64,000 nt of DNA. Source: Metellina segmentata. Lineage: Eukaryota > Arthropoda > Arachnida > Araneae > Tetragnathidae. Made by a program: the position numbers and the translations under genes. Every line of letters starts with the position of its first letter. Position 1 is the first letter of the stretch. This document shows, one piece after another, positions 42,605 through 53,957 of this stretch. Below the pieces are notes generated by a model, which was not told the DNA's origin, did not search any database, and was given only the letters and a program-made list of their open reading frames with translations. Location of the stretch: the NCBI GenBank assembly GCA_947359465.1, contig OX375881.1, forward strand, positions 122,771,967-122,835,966, read 5' to 3'.

Positions 42605-42930
42605 TTAACGAGATATTGCCAATTTTTGTTTGGATGACGAGGTTGTTATTTGGTCAATTTCCTTCTAATGATGAGATTTTATCAACCATCAATATCTGGA
42701 ACGTTTTGCAACTAGCGTGATTACTCGTCTCTAGACAACCACCATCAGGGTTACTCCATAAGTCATTTTGACGAGTTGTCTCGACCATCCAGATAAGACC
42801 CATTTTCTAATGACGAGATAACTCGTCATCAAGATATTCCCGACTTTTGGATGATGACAAGATCAATATGTGGTCAGATTTATGCGATATCTCGTCCATC
42901 ACAGTATGCTCAGACTTTGTCTAATGTCAA
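42605..42930. repeat. Palindromic-core repeat cluster 4
   Basis: The richest cluster. It includes TGACGAGATAACTCGTCA (42811-42828), ACGAGTTGTCTCGACCATCC, GCGATATCTCGTCCATCACA and many half-sites, with linkers CATCAAGATATTCCCGACTT and CAGACTTTGTCTAATG. Units of about 45-60 bases can be aligned: TAATGACGAGATA, then TCGTCATCAAGAT, then CGACTTTT. More units lie at 42105-42260 and 42410-42530. Confidence 0.72.
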
Positions 42931-44501
42931 GTTACTTCAATACAATTACCAAGAAGAATATTATTGGAATCAGCGATAACTGATTTGAGAGCAAATTCCT
43001 GCATAATTTATGTTGCATAATTAATACAGCTTTCAAATGGAAACGGATATTGAGGCTTAGAATTGTAGAACGTTTGAGAAACCTAAAATAATTTCTCGTC
43101 GCCGGATTTAGGTTAATTTTTAAAAAGCCCAACTTTGAAGAATTAATATTGAGAATATTAAGATCTGGAAGACCGTAATTTCACAGAAATGAAACAAAAA
43201 TGAACCAAACACAGAAATGGAACAAAAATTTATTTCGATTCATTTCACTCTTCGGAACTCGATCAGATTAAAACTTTTGAATTAACTTGGCCTCTCTTAC
43301 TTCCAGAAACGACAGACTTAATTCCATGCAATTACGGAGTTCTTCGAACTAATCACGTGCTTCGTCGAATGGATCAGCAAAGAAATTGAGTTTTGCAATC
43401 TTCAAATTGCACTTTAATAAAAGATAATAGTATGTGAAGAAATTTCCAACAAATTGATCACGCACTTCTGCCATTTACGTCGTTTAAACTAATACTCAAT
43501 TTGGAAGATGAAATCTCGGAAGATGTGGGAAAAAAGGATTTTTTAATTTGATCTTGGTAAGGGTAAGGTGTAAAAGTGTCGACAATTTATGTCTTTTTGG
43601 AAGAAATATTAGTTTAATAACTCAAAAATTTGAATTAAAGCTCATATGTGTAAATTACTTCTTTATTTTGAGACGAATTCGCTTCTGTAGATGACATTAT
43701 TACACTTAAGTTAACTTCGTAATAACAGTTGATTTAATTTTTGATTTTTAAGGTAGAATTTCAATTATATTTTATTATATTTTTTTAATTAATATCTGAT
43801 AAAAATGATAAATTTTTATTTATGGACAGCGAAGGACCGCAAAAGCTTTGTCACGAATCATTTCAACATTTTTATTAAATTTAGATCAATAATAATTTTT
43901 AATAAATGCACAAACTGCGAGAAATTCTTCACTAATCACTTCATTACTTATCTCTCTTTAAAAAAAATTAACTACCGACGCCCACCACAGCCACAGGATT
44001 GAAAACTGGCTATTTTAGATCGGTTCTTAGAGGGTTTTCCGAGAAAGTACGGACTAGAAAATTACGAAATTAACATGTTTTCTTCAAAATTCTACGGGAA
44101 ACAAGATAGAGAACATTTTTTTACTGATGCGGCTAATTGTTTTGGGTGCATTAAGTGTCAAAGTCGAAGAAAGCGAAATTTCTAACGCGAGTGAGCAAAA
44201 CACGTACAAATTTTCAGTCTTCAGTCGTGAGTTTTTATTAAAGTACCTCTAAACGTGAATTTTTACACCTCGCCGAGCTTTTTTAAAAATTTCAATTTGG
44301 TTTCTGGTAATATTTCTTTGAAATTCGGGAAAAATCGGGATAATTTCGGTATTTTTTTGTTAAAACTGTCACATCTATAGCTTATTACTATTAAATTTTA
44401 AAACATTAGAGGATACCTTATTTTTGAAATTGGTTTATAAATGAATTCGATGAACCTCGCTGTGATGTCACGGCTCGGAAATACGCTTGCGAAAAGAGAG
44501 T
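42931..44501. other. AT-rich, no gene seen
   Basis: No coding similarity. A ~70-base motif containing ATAAATTTTTATTTATGGAC (43808) and CACTAATCACTTCATTACTT (43929) recurs at 44600-44690, so a diverged direct repeat flanks part of this stretch. Confidence 0.45.
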
Positions 44502-44590
44502 TGGCTTGCAAAGCAAACCAAATGGGATTGAGTGGCAATCACCGGGGGGGGGGGGGTTAGCGTAAGCGAGCAGGGGGCGGAGCCACTAAG
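44502..44590 (+). mobile_element. Helitron-like fragment with a GC-rich 3' end
   Basis: TTGCAAAGCAAACCAAATGG, then a G14 run, then GAGCAGGGGGCGGAGCCACTAAG. The last part is a 3' hairpin/CTAA end related to the pair at 52649-52800. Confidence 0.5.
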
Positions 44591-45794
44591 TTTTATTAAA
44601 ATTCTATAAATGATAAATTTTTATTTATGAACAGTTAAGTGCACGCACCGCGAAGAAGTCGTTACTAATCACTTTATTACTTACTTCATTTTATTCAAAT
44701 TCGATAAATTATACATTTCCATTGATACTGTAACGTCCCGTCATCCTGAACAGTTTTGTCGCATTTCCCACATTACGTTTTGGGTTTTCCTATGCAGCTC
44801 TCTCCTTGACAACGACGCTGTTTTTCCTTTTTAGTAAAAAATGGCCAACACCATCTTTACAGATGTCTTTTTTTAGACTAGAAGGTATAAAAAGATCCTG
44901 GGTCTACCTTTTTTGTTCTGATCACAGTCTTTTTGAAAAAGACTGTTATTATAGCTGTGCTGTTGTAACGTTGCACATACAATATTCATAGAATTGAGGA
45001 GACCTACCTCAGAATACGTCTGAGTGTTTAACAACGTCCCTACCATTTCTGTCTGCGATGGGAGTACCACCCTCAAGAAAATGTCATTACCGAGTCCTTG
45101 AACCCAAGTAGTAGTACGACGACCCGGGGAACGGGTGAAAAATAACCATATTAAAATACCAGAAGTAGTCAGCTTTTTCTGGAAAGACAAACGGAGGGAA
45201 AATTAAAACATCTCAACGCAAGCAGAAAGCAAGAAAAAATGTTTTCGAAACCATTAAGAAGAGGATCTACACCTCAACTTGCATCCGAAGGTTAGAGCTA
45301 TAAAATGGCCCGATTGAGCAGATGAAGGGAGACCGCTAAAAATCTTGTGTTCCGTGCGCGTCATCCACGCGTCCGATTCTGAATCCCATGCACGGGGCTT
45401 TGCTGTGCCCTTTCTTTGGAATCGGAGCGGATATGCCGTGTAATCACCCTCTCCTCTTTTTGATTTTTATGGTGAATCCACCATCACCTTCCCTTCAGTA
45501 CACCATGGAAATTTGCCGCAATAATGAATAAAGATTTAAATTTACCGATGGAGTTAGACTTTTTACAGGTATGTTGAGTTTTCCTTTTTATTCCAGGGAA
45601 TTGTTAAAGTGAATAAACACAAAAAGGACGCCTGGTATTTTTACGGCACAGGGTTTTAAAATCACTAATTTGATCACCTTCTTGGCCATATTTTGTTTAC
45701 GCAATGGATTCATTCCAAGCTATATCCTTAATACTTAAATTTAGTGAAGCGTCACAATGATGTAACAAATTCAATACTGTGGCCCAGCAACGTA
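44591..45794. other. No gene identified; partly higher-GC
   Basis: Contains the short palindrome CAGTCTTTTTGAAAAAGACTG at 44926-44946 and a less AT-rich block at 45230-45530. A 105-codon minus-strand frame (44873-45190) matches nothing I know. Confidence 0.4.
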
Positions 45795-46204
45795 ACAATA
45801 GGTCTTCGAAACTCCTTCTAGTTTAGGGCATCACTTTTGTTGACAGCTTTGTGGATTATCCATGTATTTATCACTGTCATGCCCAGTGTACGAATGAAAA
45901 GAGGCCAGTACCACTTTTTTTCTCCGAATTTTAATGGTTTATATATGCTAGCCAACCAGTCGTGTGTTGATCCACACCACCAATATGTTTGTTTTAATAA
46001 TTAATTAATTAAATTAGGCTTCACGTTAACTTTATCTTTGTGTCCTTTTTCTCGACTCTTCACATCAAAGAATGGTTCAAAAGTGCCGAAATTTGTAGCA
46101 ACAGTGACAGTTCTATTTTTATTCCATTGCACCAGGAAAATCTCGGAATTCTTGTCATATGCAAAATTAGACCTGCTTCTGTTGTGTTGCAATAAGTTTT
46201 TTAT

Positions 46205-47335
46205 TTCCAGTAATTTAACTTTGGAGTTCTTCTCTTATAAAGGGTTTCATTACATCCCCTTTTGTATATTTGTAGTGTAAATGTATACTTTTAAATATTT
46301 GGAAGTACGGAAGAGATGCTTGGCCTGTAAAACTCTTAAAAATTATTAAGCTTTCATTTAAGTATTATATTGTGTTTTTCTATCCACTGTTTGCTTTACT
46401 TTCCTGTGGGATATGTTTTTAACCAGAGGCTTCCTCTGGTTCTTTTTTCGGCTCAAATGATTCCAAGTGCATTGCTATGAAGGTGTCCTGTCTTCAGTCA
46501 GCCATTGTCCCTTTCTCGAAACGAAGCTTTTTTCGTTCCTCCCAACACCCCTTTGCAGCAGACCCATAAAACTATTCCCCATCTCTGAAGGAATTCGGCA
46601 GAGGTAGGGTCAACGCTCAAGTTCATCGTCCAACAGCGGTCTGCGCCCCAACCCGACCCCCCCAAATTGCGGGTGGACTCCGGCCAGATGCAGAAACGAA
46701 GAAGCGATCAGCATCCCGGGGCCAATGACAAAATTTGCTTGCCAAGACGGGATCCTACCCAAAACTTCTGGAAGGATGGTGGCAACAGGAGAGTGATGGT
46801 ATAAAAAGGGGACACAACGAGAAAGCTTCTCTCTTGGCTTTTTTCTCTTGTGAATGGACATGCGGACAATCTGATCTGTCTGCTAAAGGGGCTTTTGCTG
46901 GAGGTGGACAGTGGAGACGCCATCGAGAGTCATTCTAGCGATCGGTAATAATACAGCTCCTGGAGCCAATTTTTTTTTATCCCTTCTACCTCTTTCTTCT
47001 ATCTTTTTCGTTCCTGCATCCTCTTATAGGAACATTAATATATAATATTATAAATTTAAGGTAGAGCCAATTATGTGTCGTGCAGTTGATTTTTGTTAGA
47101 TGTAATATTGTTAATTATTGTAAAATCATTATTATCTTAAAATGCTTATGCTTAAATAAATAATCCATGTTTTAGATTTTTAAATCTTTTGACTTTGGGC
47201 ATTTTTTTTTTTTACTCGTCAACACAAAAACAGCATGTATCAGGTTTACCTGAATATTGTTTTAATCCTACAATGCATTGTGTAATCACTATATTTCATT
47301 GGCCATTGCATCGCAACCTATGTAGAGATTGCTTC
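46205..47335. other. 1.1-kb block interrupting piggyBac, with a GC-rich core
   Basis: This block separates two parts of one piggyBac gene that are adjacent in the family. It has AT-rich edges and a GC-rich centre (46560-46940) with a run CCCCAACCCGACCCCCCC. I recognise no transposase, SINE boxes or TIRs, and the target duplication is unclear. It could be an unknown insertion or, less likely, an intron. Confidence 0.45.
46800..46807 (+). promoter_or_regulatory. TATA-like box in the GC-rich block
   Basis: TATAAAAA followed by GGGGACACAACG, in a locally GC-rich context. A possible core promoter, without any gene assigned downstream; sequence-only guess. Confidence 0.2.
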
Positions 47336-48119
47336 TTGCTACACAGCACTTCTTTCTTTCTTCCAAATAGAATTAGATTCTTCTAAAGGACACTCATGGT
47401 TTTTACGATTTTCTCGTATGGTTCCTGTGGCACCAAAACTTTTCAAAAGAATAATGCTGTTAAAAAAGTTACCAAAATATAAAGTGTAGCTTGAAGTATT
47501 CATAATATTCTCAGTCAGTTTCATCACAACTCATGTACCAAGAAGAATATAAATTCTTGCATCAGATTCTTTAAAGCAGTAGAGACAAAACTTGTAACAA
47601 TATCCTTCGCTTCCACAAAGAGCAGTGGCGGAATTCAGGAGGGGCGATCGCCCCTCCCAAACGCTGACGTTTTTTCAAAAATATTATAAAATTTAAAAAA
47701 TCATTAGGGCGAGACTTTGGCCTTGCTCTCCCTCCCTCAGTTTATCCACTGTAACGTTGCTTATCTTTAATTAGAGATTAGACTGGTTACAGCACAGTAA
47801 AGTTTATTTAAAAGATAAATTGGAAAATTATTTACAAGTTAAAATTCATTAAAGAGTATGAGGGCATAACATTATTATGGATCGAATCTGCCACGGAACA
47901 ATAAGGCTCGTCATATCGGACCATCTTAAAGAGCAGCCGCTTCCGCCCCATGTTCGTCTACTCTTATTTAAAGGAGGTGAGTCCCACCGTCATAAGCAAG
48001 TATTAGAGGCACGCAGCTTTAAACTATATTAAAACGTACGAAAGTCCTTCTCGAGGTGTTGCTAATCAAGTATGTATACATATCACCAAGACTTAATAAA
48101 TTGAAATAAAAAAATTCTG

Positions 48120-48740
48120 CCATCAATTATTGAAACGTTTCAGCTCTGTGGAAGGCAGCTCTTTGCATGGTCACCGATATTTTGGTAACATTGGACTTTC
48201 AATGACATCAACGGCAAATGAAGGAAATTTTCGTGCTTTGTTGCGGTTCAGAATGTCCGATGGAGACGAAGTTTTTCGTAAACATTTCGAGTATAACTCA
48301 GTTCAAAAGCAAAACCACTCAAAATGACATAATTAATTGTTTTGTCATGGATATCCAGTCTTTTATCGTTGCAAAGTTCGCGAAACAAGCATTGTTTATA
48401 GCAGTGTTTGATGAAACAACAGATGTTTCCCATATTTCTCAATTGACATTTGTACAAGAATACGTAACTGGTGAAGTTAGAAGAATGGAAGTTCATGAAA
48501 CTTTCTCGACGTTTTTTTATCTGTTTGCTGTTTTACCAAAATCAAATCGTATCATTCCAAAACCTAGGTGCAGAATTTTTTTCAATGTTCTTCAACACAT
48601 CTCCAAGCAATTTGTCCATATCCAAACGTATTGGATTTCATCTAATATTCAAAACGTATTGGCTTGACTTGGATAAACTCTTTCAGACAATTTCTAAACT
48701 ATTATCTAAACTATATTTAAACTATTTAATAATTCCAAAG
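48120..48740 (+). pseudogene. hAT transposase (ZMYM-type) fragment
   Basis: Reads SLHGHRYFGNIGLSMTSTAN, EGNFRALLRFRMSDGDEVF, then in the next frame SKTTQNDIINCFVMDIQSFI and AVFDETTDVSHISQLTFVQE. DETTD carries the first catalytic Asp of hAT transposases. YVTGEVRR and a frame change into FQNLGAEFFSMFFNT follow. Only the first half of the catalytic core is present. Confidence 0.75.
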
Positions 48741-48742
48741 CT

Positions 48743-48756
48743 TCATATCATTTCAG
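48743..48756 (+). repeat. SINE target-site duplication, left
   Basis: TCATATCATTTCAG, repeated exactly at 49097-49110. Confidence 0.92.
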
Positions 48757-49096
48757 TAATGGTAATGGTAATGGTAATTTTAGTTAACGTCGTACTAGAG
48801 CAACACAACGGGCTATTGACGACGGTCCGGAATCAGTCCCTTAAGGGAAAGATTCGAGGACAACACCTCGTAATTTTGAACCACGGTCAGATGACGAAGC
48901 AACACCTGAGCTGGCACCCCACTCTCCAAACTTCCACGCCAACCCAACGTGAGGACTTTCGGCCACGACAGATTTAAGGCGCACCAGCCGCCTCTACACC
49001 ATACGTTTACAAACATCCATGCCCGGACCCGGATTCGAACCAGGAACCTTCCGATCTAGAGGCTAACACCTTAACCACTATACCGGTTGGTCGGCC
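48757..49096 (-). repeat. SINE-A copy, full length with perfect target duplication
   Basis: Minus-strand copy from the tail TAATGGTAATGGTAATGGTA (complement of (ATTACC)n) to the head GCCGACCAACCGGTATAGTG (complement, ending 49095). The B box GGTTCGAATCC is intact. A perfect 14-base duplication flanks it, so it is among the youngest insertions here. It lies in a hAT relic. Confidence 0.95.
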
Positions 49097-49110
49097 TCAT
49101 ATCATTTCAG
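49097..49110 (+). repeat. SINE target-site duplication, right
   Basis: Exact copy of 48743-48756. Confidence 0.92.
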
Positions 49111-49925
49111 AAACATTTGCATTGACATGACTCAGTAGGGGTAAAACGCTAGGTAGGGAAAAAGTTATTTTACTTACTTTTATAAGGTTAGAAAAAACGC
49201 GTTGATTGCATACTTATCGTCCCACTGTACTATTTAGAGAACAGCTAAAAATTAATGCGCTTCAACTTAGCTAAAAATTAAAGCTTTAATTAACGAACAG
49301 GATGATGAAAAAAGAGTACTCTCACATAAAAAATTCCCATCCAAATATCCCAATAAAAACCGAAAAGGAATTCTGCAACCGCAAAAAGATGATACAAGCC
49401 ACGCCAACTAACGCTGGAAATAAACAAAGTTTCCAGCAGGAGGGCGCCAGAGTTTGCGGCACATAACTCATACTAGCAGAAGCTTATACATGTTCTGGTT
49501 CGGGTGTGTGTAGGGTGTTGAGGGATGAAGACAAGAATAACTCGGTTTAAAAGCAATGAAGATATATTTTCCGATTTAATTTACAGCTTTAGGCTCTTAA
49601 GCCTAACTAAAAGAGACGTTGAACGAACATGTCGATGAGAGTTTCGCAGCTGGTGACTTCGCTCTTTTTCTCCTCTGCTCTGCTTATTGCACCTGTTCTC
49701 CGTCTTATGTACTCCGTGGTGCTGGCATCGCTACGAGTGTCTCCACTGTGCAGGTGGTTTGGTGGATGGGGGTTCGAGTATGCTACCCTCGTCTATCATG
49801 ACTGGTCGGTCCACCGACCTTTGCTGTGAATTGAGGATATGAAAAATAATCAAAAGAAAAAGACAGCAAAAGGGGAAATTTTTTTTTACAAAATCTCCCT
49901 TGCTGGACACAAAACGTTTCCTGAA
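49111..49925. other. Unassigned; possible LTR-like or unique sequence
   Basis: The stretch 49420-49830 is less AT-rich (GCAGGAGGGCGCCAGAGTTT, later GTGGATGGGGGTTCGAG) and looks like an LTR or an old gene remnant, but no paired repeat, primer site or retroviral protein was found. Confidence 0.3.
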
Positions 49926-49977
49926 ATTGTTCATTCAGGAAAAGTTTATTTCAAATTGTTCATTCAGGAAAAGTTCA
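49926..49977. repeat. Short 2-copy tandem repeat
   Basis: AATTGTTCATTCAGGAAAAG occurs twice in succession (49926 and 49956). Confidence 0.85.
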
Positions 49978-50039
49978 GTTGAAGTGAAAGAAAGAGAAAA
50001 AAAAACTAAGTCTTCTCCCAAGGTTTCATAAAGTCTGCA

Positions 50040-50445
50040 CTGGTTGAAGTATTCATGTGTGGATGTAACATAGTTAGCGCCATAATTCATGGATTGTTGT
50101 GTCACACGTCCAGAAGAATTGCGTATGATGTTAAATCACCTTTCACCCGCTTTTTCAACAACACAATTCTCGACCCCATATTGCATCCGTTTCTACGACA
50201 CAACGATATCTTATCACGGCTGGCATACTCAACGGACCTGTCTCCGATAGAGAATGTATGGGATACCATTGGGCGAGATGTCACCACTCAACCTGTACCA
50301 CGTAATCTGCTGTAACTAAGTAACAGGGTTCAAGCAGCTTGGGATGGACTGTCACAGGACTTCATAAAGTGCTTGTATGACGCATTACCAAGGCCCTTGG
50401 CATGCTGCATTAGGAATAATGGTGATCATACACCATAATGAATGC
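50040..50445 (+). pseudogene. Tc1-like transposase C-terminal fragment
   Basis: Reads LDPILHPFLRHNDI, then directly YSTDLSPIENVWDTIGRDVT (catalytic Glu), QPVPRNLL with a stop, and RVQAAWDGLSQDFIKCLYDA and RNNGDHTP. The block with the second catalytic Asp is deleted. No TIRs seen. Confidence 0.72.
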
Positions 50446-51254
50446 AACCACTTGTTTAATTTCAATAAAGGTTGCATACTTCAGTCTCAAATTTTAATTA
50501 TTTACTCATTCATAAGCACGTTTGTAACCTTGTAACTTTCACTGCGTTCTGACAGTTCCTTCTAGGTGCAACTTTTTTTGTCTTAGAATGTTTATGTTTC
50601 TACCAAAGTTTAAATAGAACTTAGAGTCAACATCTCGAGAAGTTTACAATAACAAATCATTGAAATAGCTCCAATGAAGTACTGTTGATGTATATTCATC
50701 AAAAGTAGAAACAATAAGTTCGTTGCAAAAGTACTCACGACCGGATGAGTTGATAGGTATACCTATATCCATGTAATTCACTGCAGACACGGAAATAGTT
50801 GACACAGTTTGTTTCGTTTCAGTGAAACACACAGTTCACTTCAAACATAAAATAAGCTCAAAGCTTTAGCTCTGCAAGGGGTTTAGTTTAAGTTAACTAT
50901 CTTAACACATCACCAAATGGTTAAAAGGTACCAGGAGGCTGAGTCCCCATAGCTGTATAAATGTTCAAGCAGAACACCATGTTGATTAATTACATACATT
51001 TATTAGTACATTGAGGACATTTACAGGATTGGGACAAATATTAAAAGTTAAAAAAAACATTAAATAACATCTGAATGAATAACATTTTAACTGGAAACAG
51101 CTGAAATCGTCTTATCAGCATCTTAACTTAACATCTTATCAGCATGACATCTTAGCATCTATCTGAGGAAGTAATTGGCTATATAGAGGGCGCTTTAGGA
51201 GGGAACTCCTATTGGGCAAGAGGGGTTTGGCGGGAACCAATCTCTACAATATAG
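50446..51254. other. No recognised feature
   Basis: Contains GAGGGCGCTTTAGGAGGGAA and a TATATAGAGGG motif near 51180-51225. No gene seen. Confidence 0.4.
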
Positions 51255-51715
51255 TATATAGGGTCAGGTGGAGGAAAGTGGGCCCATGGGGTAAAGTGGG
51301 GGTACATTGAAAAACACATATTTTCTCTTTTTAAATTCAAATATTTTATTAATTCTTTTTTTGAGACTACATTGAGCTTATGGCAAATTTTTTTATTTAA
51401 CTTAAGAAACTAGCAAGAAATTTAATGATTACAAACATGGTACGTTAGTTTAAGCTGATGATGAACTTTCTTCTAAAATCCTTATTAATGAACAAAAATT
51501 ATTAATTGTATTTTAAATTTGTAGAGGAACATCTAAGGAACAGATCTACATGGAAAGATAAGAATAAATTTTATAATTCTATTTATTATGAGTTGGTTAG
51601 TGAGGGGGTACTTTGGGGGTATGGTTAGGCTTAGTTAAGTGTTGTATGATAGGGATAATATTTTACCTCTGTTAACTTTAGTAAATGTTTAATGCACTAT
51701 AATCATTAGCTGTTT

Positions 51716-51907
51716 GTGTTTTCTCCTATGAAAAAAGCTTGGAAGAAGATTTTGAAACATTGGTTTGGAGAAAGCAGATTACAAAATGTTTCGAAAGCAG
51801 CATTTCCATTTCTCTTGAAAAAGTTGTTTGAAAGAATGAAACCGAAAAATGCAGCAAATGGATTTAAAGGAGCTGGACTTTATCCTCCGAAAAGAAAGGC
51901 CATCTAA
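51716..51907 (+). pseudogene. pogo/jerky-type transposase C-terminal fragment
   Basis: The frame FSPMKKAWKKILKHWFGESR followed by NVSKAAFPFLLKKLFERMKP and ANGFKGAGLYPPKR matches the end of the DDE_1 domain in pogo/Tigger and jerky-like proteins, where the chain ends in a GFrAaGLyP motif (recognised from memory). The upstream catalytic part is missing. Confidence 0.68.
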
Positions 51908-52097
51908 CACCGTATTCTCATTACAGAATATAGAAACAACCAAGATCATACATAAGATTCTTCCAGAAGCATTGTATCTTCTGAAGCAGTTGCTCTTGAC
52001 TCACCTTTAAAAGATTTAAAGAAAGCAATATTGCCCACTCCATTTGTAAATACTGTTTTAGCCATTGAGAATGAAAACCAATGAAAAGGTTTTGGAG

Positions 52098-52258
52098 AGG
52101 TTGGATCTCTTCACAATTCGAATTTGGTTGAATTTGACAATGAAGACTTTGCCCGTGGTGTAGCAATACCATGATGGCTGTAATCCAATAGGCTACGAAT
52201 TCCCATTTGGTTTGCGAAGCAATCTAACACCACGGGCAACTCCGTTATCGATGTTATC
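52098..52258 (+). mobile_element. Helitron-like internal fragment
   Basis: GGATCTCTTCACAATTCGAA to CCATTTGGTTTGCGAAGCAA and CACCACGGGCAACTCCGTTA match internal parts of 36618-37817. Neither terminus is present. Confidence 0.6.
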
Positions 52259-52648
52259 CAATACACGATATTTAGAATTATTCCCACTTAACCCCATGAT
52301 GGGGTAAAGTGGGGCTATCAAAACATGCTCTTTTAAATGCAACACTGTGAGAAAACAATCCAACAAAATTGAATTGTTATGCTTCAAGTTTAATCAGTAC
52401 GAATCCTATGTATACAAAATGCACCAGAAGTTCCATTGACATAAATTTAAAAGTTTGGTTTTAGGAGCTTCTCTAAAATAAGCTTGATTTTACCCCCCAT
52501 TTTCCCCCACCTGAAACAATGACCACCTGACTCCCAAATGTTAAGACTGCAGAAAAATACTTGTCTGTTTCTTACTTTTTTAAAATATTTGATACTGAAT
52601 AACAATGTATTTAAAAAGGCAACTTCTTGTTTAGGATTTTTAAAAACA

Positions 52649-52860
52649 TTAGGGGGCTCCGCCCCCTGCTCGTCTACGCTCGCAAACTAAAACTCCTTTT
52701 GCAGAGTCAATCTCTTGCGACGGTGAAACTATCTTAATAATTCGTATAATCCTGATTTGACTTTCCTGTCCATGACGCCATAGCGAGGGCTCCACCCCCT
52801 GCTCGCTAACGCTCGACAAAACCCGATGATTGCTAAGCAAATTAACATTCCCGTCGCAAG
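52649..52860 (-). mobile_element. Two GC-rich Helitron-like 3' ends
   Basis: The complement reads GAGCAGGGGGCGGAGCCCCC followed by TAATG (end near 52649), and a second, older version GAGCAGGGGGTGGAGCCCTC (end near 52786). Each is a hairpin next to a CTA-type terminus. They stand one behind the other in the same orientation, like nested or multiple 3' ends. 5' ends not found. Confidence 0.5.
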
Positions 52861-53254
52861 TGATTTCGCTTAAAACCAAACCCTAACATGACTTCAACGG
52901 ATACAAACAAACATGATCTCCGAGATTATAAGATGGAAAATGAATGTTGATCTCACTATATCAATAAGCTTGGGAGAAACATACAAATAAAACTTGCATT
53001 TAATTTGTAGTGTAAATAAAAATGCACTCATTGCCATAAAAATTTGCGCACCGAGAAATAATTGTGGGATTGTGACGAAACTTGGCATGAAGGTACATGT
53101 CGGCCAGATATGCAAATGATTAGAAATGCAGCGTGATTGCGCATTGCGTAATGCCACTAGAGGGCGTTGAATTTCGTTCTCCTTGGAGTATAAAACAGGT
53201 AAGCAGAGCTTGTTTGAGTGTACTTAATCTTTTACAAAGGAAGCGGTGAGGTAG

Positions 53255-53957
53255 ACATACCGTTACGCTACCATCGAAGACAATATGAGCAGCTGTCAAA
53301 GTTCGAGAGGGGAAAAAATCATCGGGATAATGGAAGCTGGGTGGTCAGCTTAGCGAGTAGTTCGTCAAGTAGGCCATTCTGATTTTACTGTGAGGAGGTG
53401 TTGGGACCAGGGGACAGAAGATACGTCATTTACACGACGACCAGGCTCATGCCGCCCTTGACTGACCAGTCGTCGAGAAGACCGTCACATCATACGAAAC
53501 GCACGCATAGAGCCAACTGCCTCATTGGCCGCTATCCAGACACCTTTGTCTTCCCGAACCATCAAAAGGCGCCTGGCTGAAGGACATCTGGTATCGTGGC
53601 ACCCATTTCGCGTTCTGCCAATGACACCCATCCACCGACGCCTCCGTTTGGAGTGGTGTCGCGCACGACGGGATTGGACTGCAACGGAATGGAACCAGGT
53701 AATCTTCAGCAACGAATCTAGATTCAATTTGAGCAGTGATGACAATCGTGTTCGTGTGTGGATGCCCCGTGTTGAACGCCTTCGCTTTACAGCGACACAC
53801 CGCTCCCACAACTGGTGTGATAGTATGGGGTGCCATTTTTTACGATACACGGTCACCTTTAATATTTTATCCATGCCACAATGACAGCCCAGCGGTACGT
53901 CCATGACATCATTCAGCCACATGTGATGCCACTCATGGCAGCGCTCCCAGGAGGGTA
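53255..53957 (+). pseudogene. Tc1-like transposase, 3' part replaced
   Basis: Reads IIGIMEAGWSA, a stop, then RRPGS, IIRNARIEPTASLAAIQT, SSRTIKRRLAEGHLVSWHPF and RVLPMTPIHRRLRLEWCRAR. The first catalytic region is VIFSNESRFNLSSDDNRVRV, with Asn in place of the catalytic Asp. After a frame change it runs to the region before the second Asp and stops matching near 53957. Missing start codon, stops, D-to-N change and loss of the second and third catalytic residues make it inactive. Confidence 0.8.

Larger units (their letters stand above)
45795..47622 (-). pseudogene. piggyBac transposase relic, split by a 1.1-kb block
   Basis: The 5' part (47622 to 47339, minus strand) reads EGYCYKFCLYC, then TENIMNTSSYTLYFGNFFNS and FGATGTIRENRKNHECPLEE. 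After an interruption the 3' part (46192 to 45795) reads NSEIFLVQWNKNRTVTVATN and FGTFEPFF, then KPNLIN, WLASIYKPLKFGEKKWYWPL and FIRTLGMTVINTWIIHKAVN. These are consecutive conserved blocks of the piggyBac DDD transposase family, which cuts and pastes at TTAA. Stops occur in both parts. The upstream third of the gene is not visible and may have been cut off where the hAT end begins at 47623. Confidence 0.82.
47623..49110 (+). mobile_element. hAT element relic (left end and part of transposase)
   Basis: The left end CAGTGGCGGAATTCAGGAGG is a typical hAT terminal sequence. It includes the perfect 20-base palindrome GGAGGGGCGATCGCCCCTCC (47638-47657). The transposase relic follows at 48120-48740 and is interrupted by a SINE at 48757. 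No right end was identified, so the right limit is nominal. Confidence 0.6.
51255..52540 (+). mobile_element. pogo-like element relic (tentative ends)
   Basis: The left sequence GTCAGGTGGAGGAAAGTGGG with CATGGGGTAAAGTGGGGGTA, and on the complement of the right side GTGGGGGAAAATGGGGGGTA, form G-rich inverted ends. A similar internal motif, CCCCATGATGGGGTAAAGTG, lies at 52291. A short transposase C-terminus lies inside, and a Helitron-like fragment has inserted at about 52098-52258. Confidence 0.5.

Noticed and set aside
44926..44946. Perfect palindrome CAGTCTTTTTGAAAAAGACTG as a transposon end
   Set aside because: No partner end or target duplication was found nearby.
44873..45190. 105-codon minus-strand frame as a gene
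   Set aside because: No family resemblance, no splice or promoter support.
46426..46446. Hairpin AACCAGAGG-CTT-CCTCTGGTT as a terminator
   Set aside because: No associated gene and bacterial-type terminators do not apply here; an isolated short inverted repeat.
49420..49830. Solo LTR of a retrotransposon
   Set aside because: No paired TG...CA ends, no duplicate copy in the window, and no primer-binding site; left as unassigned.
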